64,000 nucleotides of DNA from the NCBI GenBank assembly GCA_004802725.1, contig SGPM01000001.1:1-64000 (forward strand), in the 5' to 3' direction. The stretch is from Antrodiella citrinella (Eukaryota > Basidiomycota > Agaricomycetes > Polyporales > Steccherinaceae). Both the position numbers and the translations under genes were made by a program. The notes below the pieces were generated by a model. That model searched no databases, was not told where the DNA came from, and was given only the letters and a program-made list of their open reading frames with translations. The stretch's first letter is position 1. Every line of letters starts with the position of its first letter. Shown piece by piece: positions 35,646 to 47,343 of this stretch.

Positions 35646-36299
35646 ATGTCTTCAAACTCTTCAAGTATCGTATTCGACGATATCTTCACCATAAGCGCGA
35701 TAGACAAGGAGGGGAAAAAGTTTGACAGAGGTTTGTCTCCTCCATTTCGTTCGTTTGCCACACCAATGAGGATCCCGGATAGTATCCCGTCTGTTCGCGC
35801 ATTCAAAAAACTACGACATGGACCTCACGCTGGACTACAACATCGAGCTATACCCTCTGAATGCCGATGACTCCTTTGCCATGACCCTAGCTTCGTCGCT
35901 GCACAAAGGACCGTCAACTGGTGGCGCGAATGGTACGGGAGGGGAGGAAGACGACAAGGATCGCGATGTATGGAGACCAGATGGAAAGGGTATCAGCGGG
36001 CTGGAGGAAGAGTACGATTATGTGATGTATGGGAAGGTACGTCGCGCGTTGAGAACTCGATGCCTGTCAATTGGCTCACGTTGTCCTCACAGGTGTATCG
36101 GTTCGACAGTGGAACTGCAGAGATTGTGTACGTGCTATAAACCTCTTTGCATACGCTTCCTACGCTAACGCAACCTGTGTGTCTTTTCAGCACGGCATAT
36201 GCTTCGTTTGGTGGCCTCCTGATGTCCCTCACGGGTTCGTTCCGACATATGGCGAACGTTGTATTGGGAGACCCAATATACATCCTATTGCGTAAGTGA
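35646..36299 (+). CDS. RPB8: RPB8 / RPABC3, shared subunit of RNA polymerases I, II and III
   Basis: Exons 35646-35730, 35783-36036, 36093-36127 and 36191-36299 give 160 aa. The sequence starts MSSNSSSIVFDDIFTISAID and has KKFDR-VSRLFAHSKNYDMDL across intron 1, LDYNIELYPL, a Gly/Asp-rich flexible loop, EEYDYVMYGK-VYRF, AYASFGGLLMSLTG and the very typical end LGDPIYILLRK. All structural strands of the RPB8 OB-like fold seem to be present. The inner loop (STGGANGTGGEEDDKDRD) is somewhat longer than in yeast. RPB8 is an essential small subunit common to the three nuclear polymerases (family knowledge). The stop overlaps what looks like a donor site; it is simply the normal final Lys codon and TGA. 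Confidence 0.94.
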
Positions 36300-36911
36300 C
36301 GGGATATGGATTTTGTACGTTGTTACTTTCGGACCCACATTTAAGTTTCCCCGTCGAAGTTGTCTGAGCGCCGCTATGACTTGACTGTACGAGACTTGAA
36401 CCTGAATCTACGGCAGGAAGCTTTGCGCTATCGCGTCCCCTCTCCGGATGCTTGATACGACGATGGCAACCGTTCTGCATCCATGTCTGCAGATCATCCG
36501 ACACCCGCGCCGGGTTCGAAGGTTCAAGAAAAGAAGGTCGCTGAACACATTCTGAATGGTTCCCTAAGCACAAGGCCCCATGCAACTCGTTCATAGAATC
36601 AACGATGTGATTGGGATATGTATGCGACGACGGAACCAGAGCCCAATGAACGAAATAAGTGATCAACCGAACGAACGAACATACATACAATGTATGAATA
36701 AAGATAAAGCTAGATAGAGATGTGGGAGGGAACATGTGAAAAGAAATGAAGCAAATATAATCAGCATTAGGAGAATTAGAATATGATACGACGAAAAGGT
36801 CAATGGAGGAGGTCACATAACAATTAGGAGAAACAAACATAATGAAACGAGCGGGGTTGACGGACATATAGAGATGTGGCGTGGGTGGGTCATAAAATGA
36901 AGCAATACAGT
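36300..36911. other. Convergent 3' region between RPB8 and the triple-motif gene
   Basis: About 610 bp between facing stop codons. A 212-codon open frame crosses it on the minus strand but overlaps RPB8 and lacks any motif or codon pattern of a real gene. The A/T-rich part at 36700-36850 may hold polyadenylation signals. Confidence 0.4.
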
Positions 36912-39366
36912 CTATACAGACTTCATGCGGCGAAGCTTGTCAATAGCATCGGACATGTCCAGCTCTCTGGCGTTCTGACCATGCAGGAAACGCAACGGAC
37001 CTTTGCCAGGTTCGGTAGAGACCTCGACTCGAGCTGGTAGGCCCGGTTTGAGAGTGAAGTCATGTTCCGTGACAGACAGCTCATCGTCCGAAGAAGCGAC
37101 GCCTCGGTCGCCGCCGCGAGGTGGACTGGGAAAAGGGTAGTTTGTATCGACAGCGGAAGACTGGCGAGGGACAGCAGGCAGTACATCTGCGAAGTTGTTC
37201 ATCTCGACCCCGAAGAACTTGGACAACTTCGCGGCGCGCTTTTGCCGTGTGTGGAACTCGACGGAGAGTTTGCTGTCCGGTAACTCGAGCGAAGCGGTAG
37301 TCCCATTCGCAGCGCGCGCGACGGAAGATGTGCGATGTGCAGAGTCAATTTCGAAGACGTCTGAGAACGGTGGTGGTGTCCTGGGAGAGGGTGGACCATG
37401 ATAAGGCGCGTGGTATACCGACACCAATGTAGAACCTCCAGGAGGGGAATGAGGGGGAGAAAGTCCACCAAGACTGGTAGGAGGGCTCGCAGGTGGCAGT
37501 GGAAAATCATACTGTGCCTCCGACAGAGCATCCTCTACCTGTTCACCATCAACAGAAGCTTGACGCTGTTCTCCTTCATCTACGACGACTTCTGCCGTTG
37601 CTGCGGGAGTCACACTCTCCGCAGGGTTAGAAGATGACAGTACAGAGGACATGCTCATGTAGGAGTTCCGCACGGCGCGGCCGTCGAGATGTGCCACTGA
37701 AACAGAGCTCGCGATGGAGATGATCGTGGCGAGGGAATCGCGTCGCATCCGATGGTCGCCCTTCTCCGATACATCCTGCGAGTAGTTGGTAATCTGGAAA
37801 AGGGCCGAGGGTGGTTGGTCTCCGAAATACTATAAATGGCCAGATAATCAGTATATGCGCAGTCGTTGATAACCACACGACGACAGCTTACCTGCGTCAT
37901 CTTCTTCGCACGTTTCACATTCCTGAGCCTCTCTCGCTCACTAAGGGGTTCCTTCCCAGACGCATGCGTGTCGAAGGATTCACGGACAGGCGAAGCAAAT
38001 TCGTCGTTCAAACTGGAGAAGTCTGCCCTGTCAGCGTCAGAGAACACTTTGCGAGCCCACATCGACCTGCTCCTCTTCATTGGCTTCTCTAGCTTCCCAG
38101 TGCCTTTCCCTCCTGAAGACATGAACGGTCGGGATCCGGCTGCAGCAGACATTGAAGAATCCGAGGACGTAGACTTCAAAGCTTTGAGGTCCAGACTCAA
38201 CCTTCTAGCGACGCCCTCATTTCCCTTCTTCCGGCGAAGGGAGGATGAGCGTTGTGGCAAAAGCCTATTCAGAGAAGGTGCCGTTGGTGTATAAGGGGAA
38301 GGCAGCGACGGTATCGGTGGAGAAGGCATGGTTTGAGTTGGTGACTGGTCTTCCGGGAGGGTTAATATGGAGGCTGGGGATGACGGCGGAGACGCGGCGC
38401 GAAAGAGTATTTCAGGAGGCACGTCGTCGCCAAGGTGACGTGTGATTCTGACCGCACGCGCCCGTTGCAATTGCTCAGGTGTATTTTCCGGCGGGAACAC
38501 CATGGAAGCGGAACCGGCTGCCGTGCGTCGAAGACATGTCTCCGCGTCATCATCTGTGGGATCATCGGACCCAGCTGATATTTCTGCAATAGAGAGTGAC
38601 GGAGAGGGCGGAACCACTTCTGAGTCACTTTCCGCGGCTAACGGCCTGGCGAACTCGATAGGTGATTGAGGGGGGGAAGGAGTTGGCTCTGGTAGTGGCG
38701 GAGCAGGCGCACCTGTCGACTGGACGATGAGTGATTGGCAGATTGGGAGTGCGCAAACAAAAACATACCGCCATATCCGACTGTCCAACTGTGTCTGAAT
38801 GATTTTCTCAACCCCCCTTTGGCTCCTGGTCGCGGTGACGCTGGCACTGAGCCCGAAATTGCGTCGGCAGTGGCGTTTTGACCAGACTCTCCGTTATGCA
38901 AGCCAGAAGGGAGCGGGTAGTCTTCGCCGAGCACACGACTCAATTTCCGCATCTTCTTTAACAACCTCATCTTTTCTTCGGCGTCAAGCTCATTGGTGGT
39001 GGGAGGGATGGGAATAGGTGCAGAAATCCAAGGAGCACCAGGAGAGAGTAAGACTTCGGTGGACCGCGATTGGAAGAGCAAAGAGGCGTAAGGGGCTGAA
39101 GCAAGGCTGTCCGCAAACGAGGCTGTAGATACAGCTCCGTCCAAGATGGGCTTGTCTGATGTGCTGGAGTCAGCGGAACTTATGCCCGTATCCTGATCCT
39201 TCAGAAATGATCCCCTCCCCGGCGTCACTGATCGACGTGGATATGTGGGCTTTGATTTGGAAATACCTGGCGGGGCGAGTTGCAAGAAGAGAGAGAGGCG
39301 GTTGCGGATGGTAGGGGAGGGTGAAGCCGTATCATCGGCGGCACTGTCGTTTGCACACTCCGACAT
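36912..39366 (-). CDS. Disordered protein with a short basic motif repeated three times
   Basis: Not recognised. Three exons: about 39366-38770, about 38720-37892, and 37843-36912. The first junction reads SWTVGYGG-APAPPLPEP. Nearly all of it is Ser/Pro-rich and low in hydrophobic residues, with proline clusters (PAPPLPEPTPSPPQS) that could bind SH3 domains. Standing out are three spaced copies of a similar 15-residue motif: KKMRKLSRVLGEDYP (residues 137-151), KRAKKMTQ-YFGDQPP (created across the second intron) and KRAAKLSKFFGVEMN (near 37200-37250). The pattern is basic, basic, Leu/Met, Ser/Thr, any, aromatic/aliphatic pair, Gly. The stop is complementary to 36912-36914. Role unknown; a docking platform is one guess. 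Confidence 0.65.
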
Positions 39367-40178
39367 GCGACTCGATGGGGGCAGCTGCGTTCAGGGGAGG
39401 AGGAGATTATTACAGGGTCGAGCTAATGACTTGATCGCAGATGTCAGCGGGAATCGCTCGCCAACCAGTACAGCAGAAGAAGGGAGGGAAACAAGGACAA
39501 GTGAGGGAGAGGAGAACGAACAGAAGAGGTGAGGTGAGTCGCGTCGTTCGTCGGTAATATATGTGACGAAAAACCAGTTGCCCTGAGCGCAATTGTTGGC
39601 GAGAACAACCGATGACTAGCTAGTGAGTTGTGGCTCCATGCCGTACCAGTCTTCCGCTACGCGAGCGTCGGGTGTACCGGGATACGATGTTTCAACTTTC
39701 AGTAACTGGTTACCTCGCGTCGGAAGTAGATTTCACCAAGATTTACATGGCTTACACTGTGTAAGAAGGGATGTTCTTGTGTGAGCTTCACTGAGCTTCA
39801 TCGTGTTTTGCCAGGTTTCGCCGCAGAGTATTTAGCGAGTGAGTCTGACGTGGTAAAAAGATACGAAAAGAGTCTCAGCAAGCATTGTTCCGAGATGAAT
39901 GATCGGCGGCGGACGTGCACAAACACGGAAAAGTCCCGACTCATCATCAGGGAGCCAATCACGAACCAGCGCTTACGGAGGTTCGTCCCCTGGTGCTACA
40001 ATACATACAGTGATAATTACGAATGGCCTGTCCGTGCTACTCTAATGAAGTGAAGTCATGCGAAAGGAGCGAAAGCTGTTCATGAGCCAACGCAGAGGAA
40101 ACGAGTATACGATGATAGACTATAGGGTGCTGTGTACGATACGATACCAATACCGGTACACTGTATACTCACACACAA
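39367..40178. promoter_or_regulatory. Upstream region of the triple-motif gene
   Basis: About 810 bp between two minus-strand genes, larger than usual here. It probably carries the promoter and leader of the gene at 36912-39366 and the 3' end of the Sec7 gene. No frame with recognisable content was seen. Confidence 0.4.
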
Positions 40179-43100
40179 CTAGAAATCCAGCATCGCCACA
40201 GTCTCCGCCGTTTTGACTCGGGTATATGGTGTCGCAACTGATGAGCCAAATGTCGTCGATGAGCGGGTCGACGTAGGACTGCCCGCGGTGACATCCTCTG
40301 AGATGCTCGGGGACGTATGTTTCCCAAACAGCACGGACATCCTGAGGTCCGACGGCAGCCTCACCAACGAGACTCGTTTTGCTGCGCGTGTCTTGTCCCA
40401 TTCTTCCGCCTGCTCTTCTGGTGTCTCCGACGCGGTATAGTACTTCTGGTGGAGTACCTGTGGCGTTACGCTTGAGGTACTGTCAAAGGACCGCTCCACG
40501 GTCAGAGTGGATGCCATTGTGCGGTCCGGAGAGTCGAACGAATAAGAGCTGGATGATGTACGATCCTGCGGACGCGAGTTTGCGTCTGAGAGTGGCCCAT
40601 TCCTACTCGTGTTTGGACTGTCACTATAGAGAGGTGCTGATGGCCACTCTAAGCTGACATCGATCGCAGAATGGAATGATTCGCTCGTGGACGAGTCCAT
40701 TTGTCTTGTGGGCGACTGGGTCGGATCACGGGGTAACTGCATACCAGAAGTCGAAGAGGAGGGAGACTGATGATCTGCCTCATCCATGTAGACCGACAGC
40801 GTCATGCGCGGCGGTCCCTCCTCTTCCTGACTTCGAAGCTTGGACATCGCTGCCCGGAGAGCGATCTTCTTGGTCCGCTGCCAATCTCGCTCCTCGGCCA
40901 ACAGGTCGCGCGACAAGACGTCCCGATGGCAGATGAGTTTCTCGATGTCCAAGCGCACCTGCATAACGCGCTTGGCGACATTTTGCACTGCGACCTGCAA
41001 CCGTTCCCTCGTGGCACGTTGGAAAGGTGTCATGACGGCAATGTTGCGCACGAGCCGCATATCCGCATCCAGCTGACTTTGCGCCAAAGATATCTTGGAC
41101 TGCAGGTCTCGGACTTTGGACTGGATTATCTTGGCGCGTGAAGACATCCTAGGAGGTCCGCGTTCCTCTAGCGTCGCGGTCGAGACCGTCGCGTTAAGGC
41201 AAGACTCCAAACTGAGAGCTCGTGGACGACTCAACCGCCCATCAGACTCGTCAGCGGACCGCCAACGACCTGTCGCGAGATCTTCTTTGACTTGGTCAAA
41301 GGTTGCCTTGAGAAGGCGGGCGGATTGGTCGATGGAAGGACTGCCGGGATCGTCGTTTCCCGAATCGACGGATCCAGCCCTGAACCTGGAAGACGCAGAG
41401 CTAAGCGTGGGCGAAGCCTGACCTTGCACGAAGGCCACGCTACGACGATTCGAAATGTCCACATCAACCGACGACCTTTGTCCCCAAGTCAACACCCGCG
41501 GTGAAGGAGACTTGCGGAGGGACTGGAGATCGCGAAGATGAGATGCAGCAGCAGCTTGTCCAGTAAGTTCTATGTCCTTGCCAGCCATGCCCAACGACCG
41601 CATGCGCACGCCAGCGGTTTTGAAAGCACTCGCATAGTTTATACGGGCAATCCAGGTGTTCATCTCGTCCTCGTCCTGAGCCTTCAGCAGGATATGCCGC
41701 CCGTCAGGTAGGACGAGTCGCAATGTGTGGCGATACTGGTGCCGTGTCAGCAGGAACACTAGATGTGAAGGTTAAGTTACCAACCTTGGTGTAAGACTTG
41801 TCAAAGACGGCGACTGCGTCCTTCACGGTAAGCAACTCGTCCGGTTTGGGAATGAGGGACTGGGGCAAGGACAACTCGCCATTGGCAGGGTCCGCACGGG
41901 CTTGTATGAGTCCAGCCCAAGTTGGGTCACGCGAGAGCAAAAGCTGTGAACCAGTTAACAAGACACTCCACTCCTTCCACTTCCTGTTAATAGCTCTACG
42001 ACCGCCTTCCACAATATCATCCTTGCGCATAAGTAAGCCAACCTTCGTGACCTTGAGCGAGAAGAGCTCTGGACCCGACGGATAGCTGGGACTCAGCCCA
42101 CCGCTGATGGTCATAGGCCCTGGACCGCCGCTCACCCCAAGGCTGAACCACGGTGAAGGGTAGTAGCCAGCATCGGGTGCTCGTACTTCAATGACAGTGG
42201 CCATTGCGAACGCGTGAAGCAACTCATCCTCGTTCCAAGGACCTGATGTACCCCTGTAGACGTAAGGACTCGACATAGGGACGAACGACTGCACTTGAAC
42301 TCGTAATTCATCCAAAAGATTCTAAGAGTACTCATTAGCATCCGCGTGAAGATATATAAGTGGTATAGACACTGACGTGGGCTATCAGATAATATGGATC
42401 AATCTTATTACCTTTGCCGAGAAGGGTAGAGCCGTTACTGTTGAGACCACCAGGAGAATGTGCGGCGAAAGTTGACATGCGACGTGAAGGGGTAGAGTCA
42501 GGGTGTGCTAAGCCGCGTTGACCGTTGACATCCAACGGATCTTCGATGAAGATGAACGGAGCGAAAACGATGTTGTCGTAGAAACACTGCGAACAAGGTT
42601 GTCACACATCTATAGACTGGTGATGATCATCAACTCACGTCAAGGACCTCGAGTGGAACGCCAGGCAGCTTAGTGTTCTTGATATAATCAGGCTTTGACA
42701 TCTTGCGCTTGTTAGACTTGTTGAATGCATCGGTATGCAGCATTATGAGACTGAAAGCAAGTACGTATGGATGATCTGGGGGGAACGTGAGCTTCAAGAA
42801 TCTCACAACGGGATAACATACTCACCATCGGAAGTGAAGAGTCCTGGGTGGCATTGTACATATCTGGCTGCGAACGCTTCCATAACACGGTCGATTTGCT
42901 GGGTCTCCCGAGGAAGACCGACGTCCATGAGTAACCTTCGAAGAGCAACATCTAAAGGGTCCGAAGTGAAATTGAAACGATCAATGTATGAACGCAGGGC
43001 CCGAGTATGAAAGTCATCTCCGCTAAAATATGGTCGCATGAGACAGGGCATGTATGAAAATTCAACATGAATACATGCCTTGAAGCAAGTACATTTGCAA

Positions 43101-44763
43101 CTTCGGCTTTGCTTACAGCTTCCACCAACCGGAGCAAGTAAACTTCTGGAGACTCCTCGGAGTGTCGAGGTTTCGGTATCTCAACCGATGGCCTAGGGGA
43201 CGGCCTAGATTTCGATAAAGACACTCTGGCAGAACCAGGCATACTAGAAGTGGGAGACTCGACCAAATGAATATCAGATGCGTTATTAGGTATTGGAGAA
43301 TGCGATGATGATGATGATCCAAATAAATTTAGAGACAGGCGATGAAGTATCGGAGGATTCGTTTGGGATCGTGGTCGAGTACCTTCACGAGTTGGTCGTA
43401 ACCCCACAGAGGTAATGGGTGACACAGGTGGTGATGAGGTTATAATGGAGGGAGTAGAGGGATGGAAGGACGACATGGATCGCATGATGTCAGAGGCGTC
43501 GGCCGTCTTTGGACGACGGGGCCGCCTTCTTGGTATAGGAGTGGGCTTGGAACTTGATGCTTCGGAGTTGACTGGTTGTGAAGACGGGAAGTCATTCGAG
43601 GTCGGCGAGTTTGCCGGACCTCTCTCTGAATGGCGGCGCCGAAGATCTGATGGCTGACGACTGTGTCCAGGTGTCAGGGAGGAGGGTGTAGGCTCGACAT
43701 AAAACGGAGACACTGGTTGCAATGATGGCAGCGATGGATGAGCGGAAAGCTCTTGTGGTAATGGTACCGTGAGCGGAGAAGGTGTGTGTTGGGAATCCTT
43801 GCGCATCCGAGACCAAAATGAGGCTTTGCGAGACAGTGTCTTGGGCAATGGCGGCCTATCTGAATCATCGGGGTCGTGTTGCCTCTCCTTTTCTTTATTG
43901 TCCGACGAGAACAGATGGCCCAGTGATAGACCTCGCGTTCTCCTGCGTTCTCTGACCTCCGCAGGCAGTACGTTCGAAGGGGAATCTGTATCTTTATGAA
44001 AGCTTTTGACGCGACGCATGACAGAGGTAGAGGAGCGAGATAGAGGAGCGGACGAAGCAGGGGGCACGAACGAGACGGAGTTCAGGTCGGAGGATGAGCT
44101 GGCCGGAGAGTGAGAGTCCGCGTTTAGCATAACTGGAGGAAGTCCGAGCCCAAGCGCGGCGCGGGCTAGCGTAACCGTAGGATGGGTAGACAAGTCACTA
44201 GAAGAGGATCCGGAAGGAAGGCCGAGGGGTAGGGAACTCGGTAAGGTGGAGATGCTTGCAGAGGAGTATAAACTTGTGTCGTTGCTACTTAAACGTGAAC
44301 TTGATGGATCTTGCGTTGAATCATGAGCACGGGTCGACGCAACAGTAGGTCTTCTTCGATTCGAGATTATTGTACTGCCCTCTTCAGAAAGCGAAGGTGT
44401 AGGGGGAAGCTCCTTGTCGCGCAACAGTACCACCGGATTCTGGGACGAATTGAGAACCCCAAGTTCGTCTGATGAGATGCTCGCCTGGACGGCATTGGGA
44501 CGATGTAATGTATTGGGTTGGTCCAAGTGTACTCGACGTCGGAAGAGAGGTAAGGAAAAGAAATGAGTGGTTTGAGTGGTCGTGGTCACGACGTGTGTGG
44601 TCGTGGTAGTTTCGGTGAAGACGGCATGATCAGGAGAAGGCTCTGGTGCAGTGTACGGGGGTGGAGGAGATAGAGCCTGCAGAGCTGGACGCGCCACTTC
44701 GTTGCTTGGACGAGCCTGACGAGCGGACGGACTCTTGCTACTCCTGCCAAATATGCCCACCAT
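40179..44763 (-). CDS. Sec7-PH Arf guanine-nucleotide exchange factor (Syt1/Sec74/EFA6-like)
   Basis: The long N-terminus (44763 to about 43080) is disordered and Ser/Pro-rich, with a Thr-rich patch (TETTTTTHVVTTTTQTTHF). The Sec7 domain follows: ALRSYIDRFNFTSDPLDVAL, RRLLMDVGLPRETQQIDRVM (with the catalytic-loop Glu in PRE), EAFAARYVQCHPGLF, then across an intron LAFSLIMLHTDAFNKSNKRK and MSKPDYIKNTKLPGVPLEVL. Downstream, a PH domain is interrupted by a loop: FSLKVTKVGLLMRKDD, RKWKEWSVLLTGSQLLLSRD, LRLVLPDGRHILLKAQDEDE and MNTWIARINYASAF. A coiled coil (KVRDLQSKISLAQSQLDADM and on) precedes a disordered tail ending MLDF. The order Sec7-PH-coil is that of EFA6, Syt1 and Sec74, Arf activators at the plasma membrane or Golgi (family knowledge). 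The intron at 43023-43078 fits only with a GC donor. Confidence 0.85.
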
Positions 44764-45036
44764 ACCCCACAGTCACGGTGCAGGGAAGGTGCGGAGAGTC
44801 CAGGTTGGGTGATGACTGGCGAGCGACGCCTATGATAGCGGGAAACAGGCGAGGAAGACGTGAAAAGAGGACGTTGTCGACATGCGAAACGATGACCGAG
44901 CGCGTTGAGGAGAGATACGATGAACAACGCTGGCTGTAGTCACTTTCCACACAATCATGGCTTCCACACATTACGTATACACAGGCGCCCATATCGACTT
45001 GAAGGCCGCAACTTCAATTGCAAGAAGTTGGCGACA
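44764..45036. promoter_or_regulatory. Likely shared divergent promoter, Sec7-PH / WD40 gene
   Basis: About 270 bp between opposite starts. No distinct element was recognised. Confidence 0.35.
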
Positions 45037-47140
45037 ATGTCTTTGCAAACTGCCATTCAACGCTTCTCCGATGCTTTTCACGTCTTGCCAACAATTATTG
45101 CGCGCGACGACACAGGCAATTCACACACCCCAGTGAACGACAAACTCAAGGAGCTTCTCGCCGAAGTATGCAACGCAGTCGAGAACGATGCGGCATATCC
45201 AAACGTCGATTCCATCGCCCTACAGAAGGCAGACAATCTTCTCAGCCAGATGATAGAGTTCGCATATGGGACCGAACTCGAGAACGATTTCTTGCCGTCT
45301 TTTGCACATGGTCAAAGGCCATTGGTCAAGGACCCGGAGCGGGACAGCCTCGCAGGCAGCATGGGCACGTTACTGTATAACTTGCTCTGCTAGCTGTGTC
45401 TCTCACACAGTGTCTGAACATACCAGGTGCGGGATCATTGGGCTCCTTACTTCCATTTCTTCAGAGGATCGGCATGGACGCTCTGTTGAGTAAGTCACCC
45501 ATAGCAACTGCCCATTTCTGCTTGTTTATATGCTTCGTCACATCATGTAGATCACAGCTCTCTTCAGAAGCCCGCATCTTACGCAGCTTTGGAAAAACCT
45601 CATCCGGACTCTTCGCCTTTGGCACGTTATAGGAATGTGCCTAACTTCACACCTCCATCCCCTCTTGCGCAAGCTGTTGCTCAAGCCCGTTTCTCCACAA
45701 CCAGTACCCGGATCGACACCCCGGTCAATATTCGCCTCCCTCAGAATTCAGCTTGTCTTGCCCTTATCGGTGCCGGTGGCTACAAGAATCGTGATCCGGA
45801 GCTGTCTTATTTCCTTCTCGACGAGACAGATGATTATGGCTTCTGCAAAGAAGTCAGCATACCATGTGGATTGCTTGAAGTGGCGTATCAAATCGACATG
45901 GATCCGACTCGAAAGCTCATCTATGTTGCCGACAGCGATCGCATCAAGAGCTATTGGTACGACGGCAAGAAGCATGGCGCGAAGCACACTCTGAATCCAA
46001 AAGGCGATGGGCCTATCATGCTTGTGGAGAATGGTAGCAAACTCTTGCGTGCTGGTAGGAGCGGAGTGGATATGTGGAACGTTGATACTCTGCCTGATCA
46101 CGGACCGGATGGACGTAAGAAGATCGGAAAGGGCAAAGTCAGCATCGAAGACTCCTGGCGAGATGAAGAGGCTTATGTCGAACCATCGACGGGAACTGCA
46201 GCGCATGCATCTGTCTCCTTGCATGCTGATGCTATACAACCCACGACTTGGAGTCTGCTACCGAACGGACATATGATCGTCTCTCCGAAGAACAAATACT
46301 CGTGCTGGACGGCCGATTTGGAGAGCGGCTTGAAACCGGTCACCAAGTTCATTGGTCACGGCGGACCTGTGAGCGGCTTTTCCACCAGCCCACAGGACCC
46401 CAATTCGTTTTTGACGTCCTCCGACGACGGTCTTGCGCGTCTCTTCGATATACGTCAGCCCCTTCCTTCCATCTCTTTCGACTGTGGCTCCAGCTCCGAG
46501 CGACTACGAAGTGCATTGTATGTATACGTAGAGGGACTTCCTCGTAAGTTCATCGACATTAGTGCCCCTTCCAGTAACTGACACTGTATACCAATAGTGG
46601 TCATTACTGGTGGCATGAAGTCGGAGTGCATCACGGTGTGGGAACCACGCATGAAGACAGCTTTATATACGCTGGCCACTGGAAATAATTCTGTTTCAAG
46701 CCTTGCCTGGGATGCCCCACGCTCTACGCTTTTCGCCGCTACAGAATGCGAGTACATGGACAGACTCGGATACCATCACGATTATAGGCCTGCGAAGATC
46801 CCCAGATCCCCTTACAACAAAACAGCTTTCGGTGAATGGTATGGTGAGAAAGAACATAGCGATGACGACGAGAATATGGAGGACGAGGACGATGCAGACG
46901 ATGAAGATGAAGACGACGATGAACACTTCTGGCCTGAACGGGCTTACCACGATGAGGACGCCTTCGGTTATACCTTCGACAGCGGGGATCATCGCCTTTG
47001 TGAGTATTCATATTGTCCCTTGATTGCAATTGTATGATATTCACCTTTTGTATTCAGTCCGATACAAATTTGGCGTGGATGTTGACTCGAAGGAAGTCCC
47101 AGAGTACGGCGATGCACGGCCCTCGAATGGTGATTGGTGA
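45037..47140 (+). CDS. WD40-like beta-propeller protein with acidic loop (intact tandem copy)
   Basis: Starts MSLQTAIQRFSDAFHVLPTI with a helical N-terminal region. Blades follow in the exon at about 45570-46540: SACLALIGAGGYKNRDPELS, LIYVADSDRIKSYWYDGKKH, MIVSPKNKYSCWTADLESGL, FIGHGGPVSGFSTSPQDPNS, FLTSSDDGLARLFDIRQPLP. After introns come VVITGGMKSECITVWEPRMK, SSLAWDAPRSTLFAATE and a very acidic loop (DDDENMEDEDDADDEDEDDD) before HFWPERAYHDEDAFGYTFDS. The end is EYGDARPSNGDW and TGA at 47138-47140. Blades are degenerate, so counts are approximate; no specific family was recognised. The first intron (45356-45426) only works with a GC donor; the homologous site in the second copy is GT. A decayed duplicate follows directly downstream. 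Confidence 0.78.
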
Positions 47141-47343
47141 AAGGCTTCCTATCCTGGCATGCAGATATGTGATTTGTCGAAGTGACTTTCTGAGACGTCC
47201 TAACCAAGAATGATGAATGTATGTGTACTCCTACGATGTAACTTTGTATGGGTTGAGCCTAAGCGTCGTAGTAGCGAGAGCCTGCAGGCGCCCACTTATA
47301 TGAGCCTGACGCGCTTCGCGTCACGACATCTAAACATCTCACC

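Noticed and set aside
36229..36867. A 212-codon minus-strand open frame between RPB8 and the triple-motif gene
   Set aside because: It overlaps RPB8 coding sequence, has no motif, and its composition looks like translated untranslated region.
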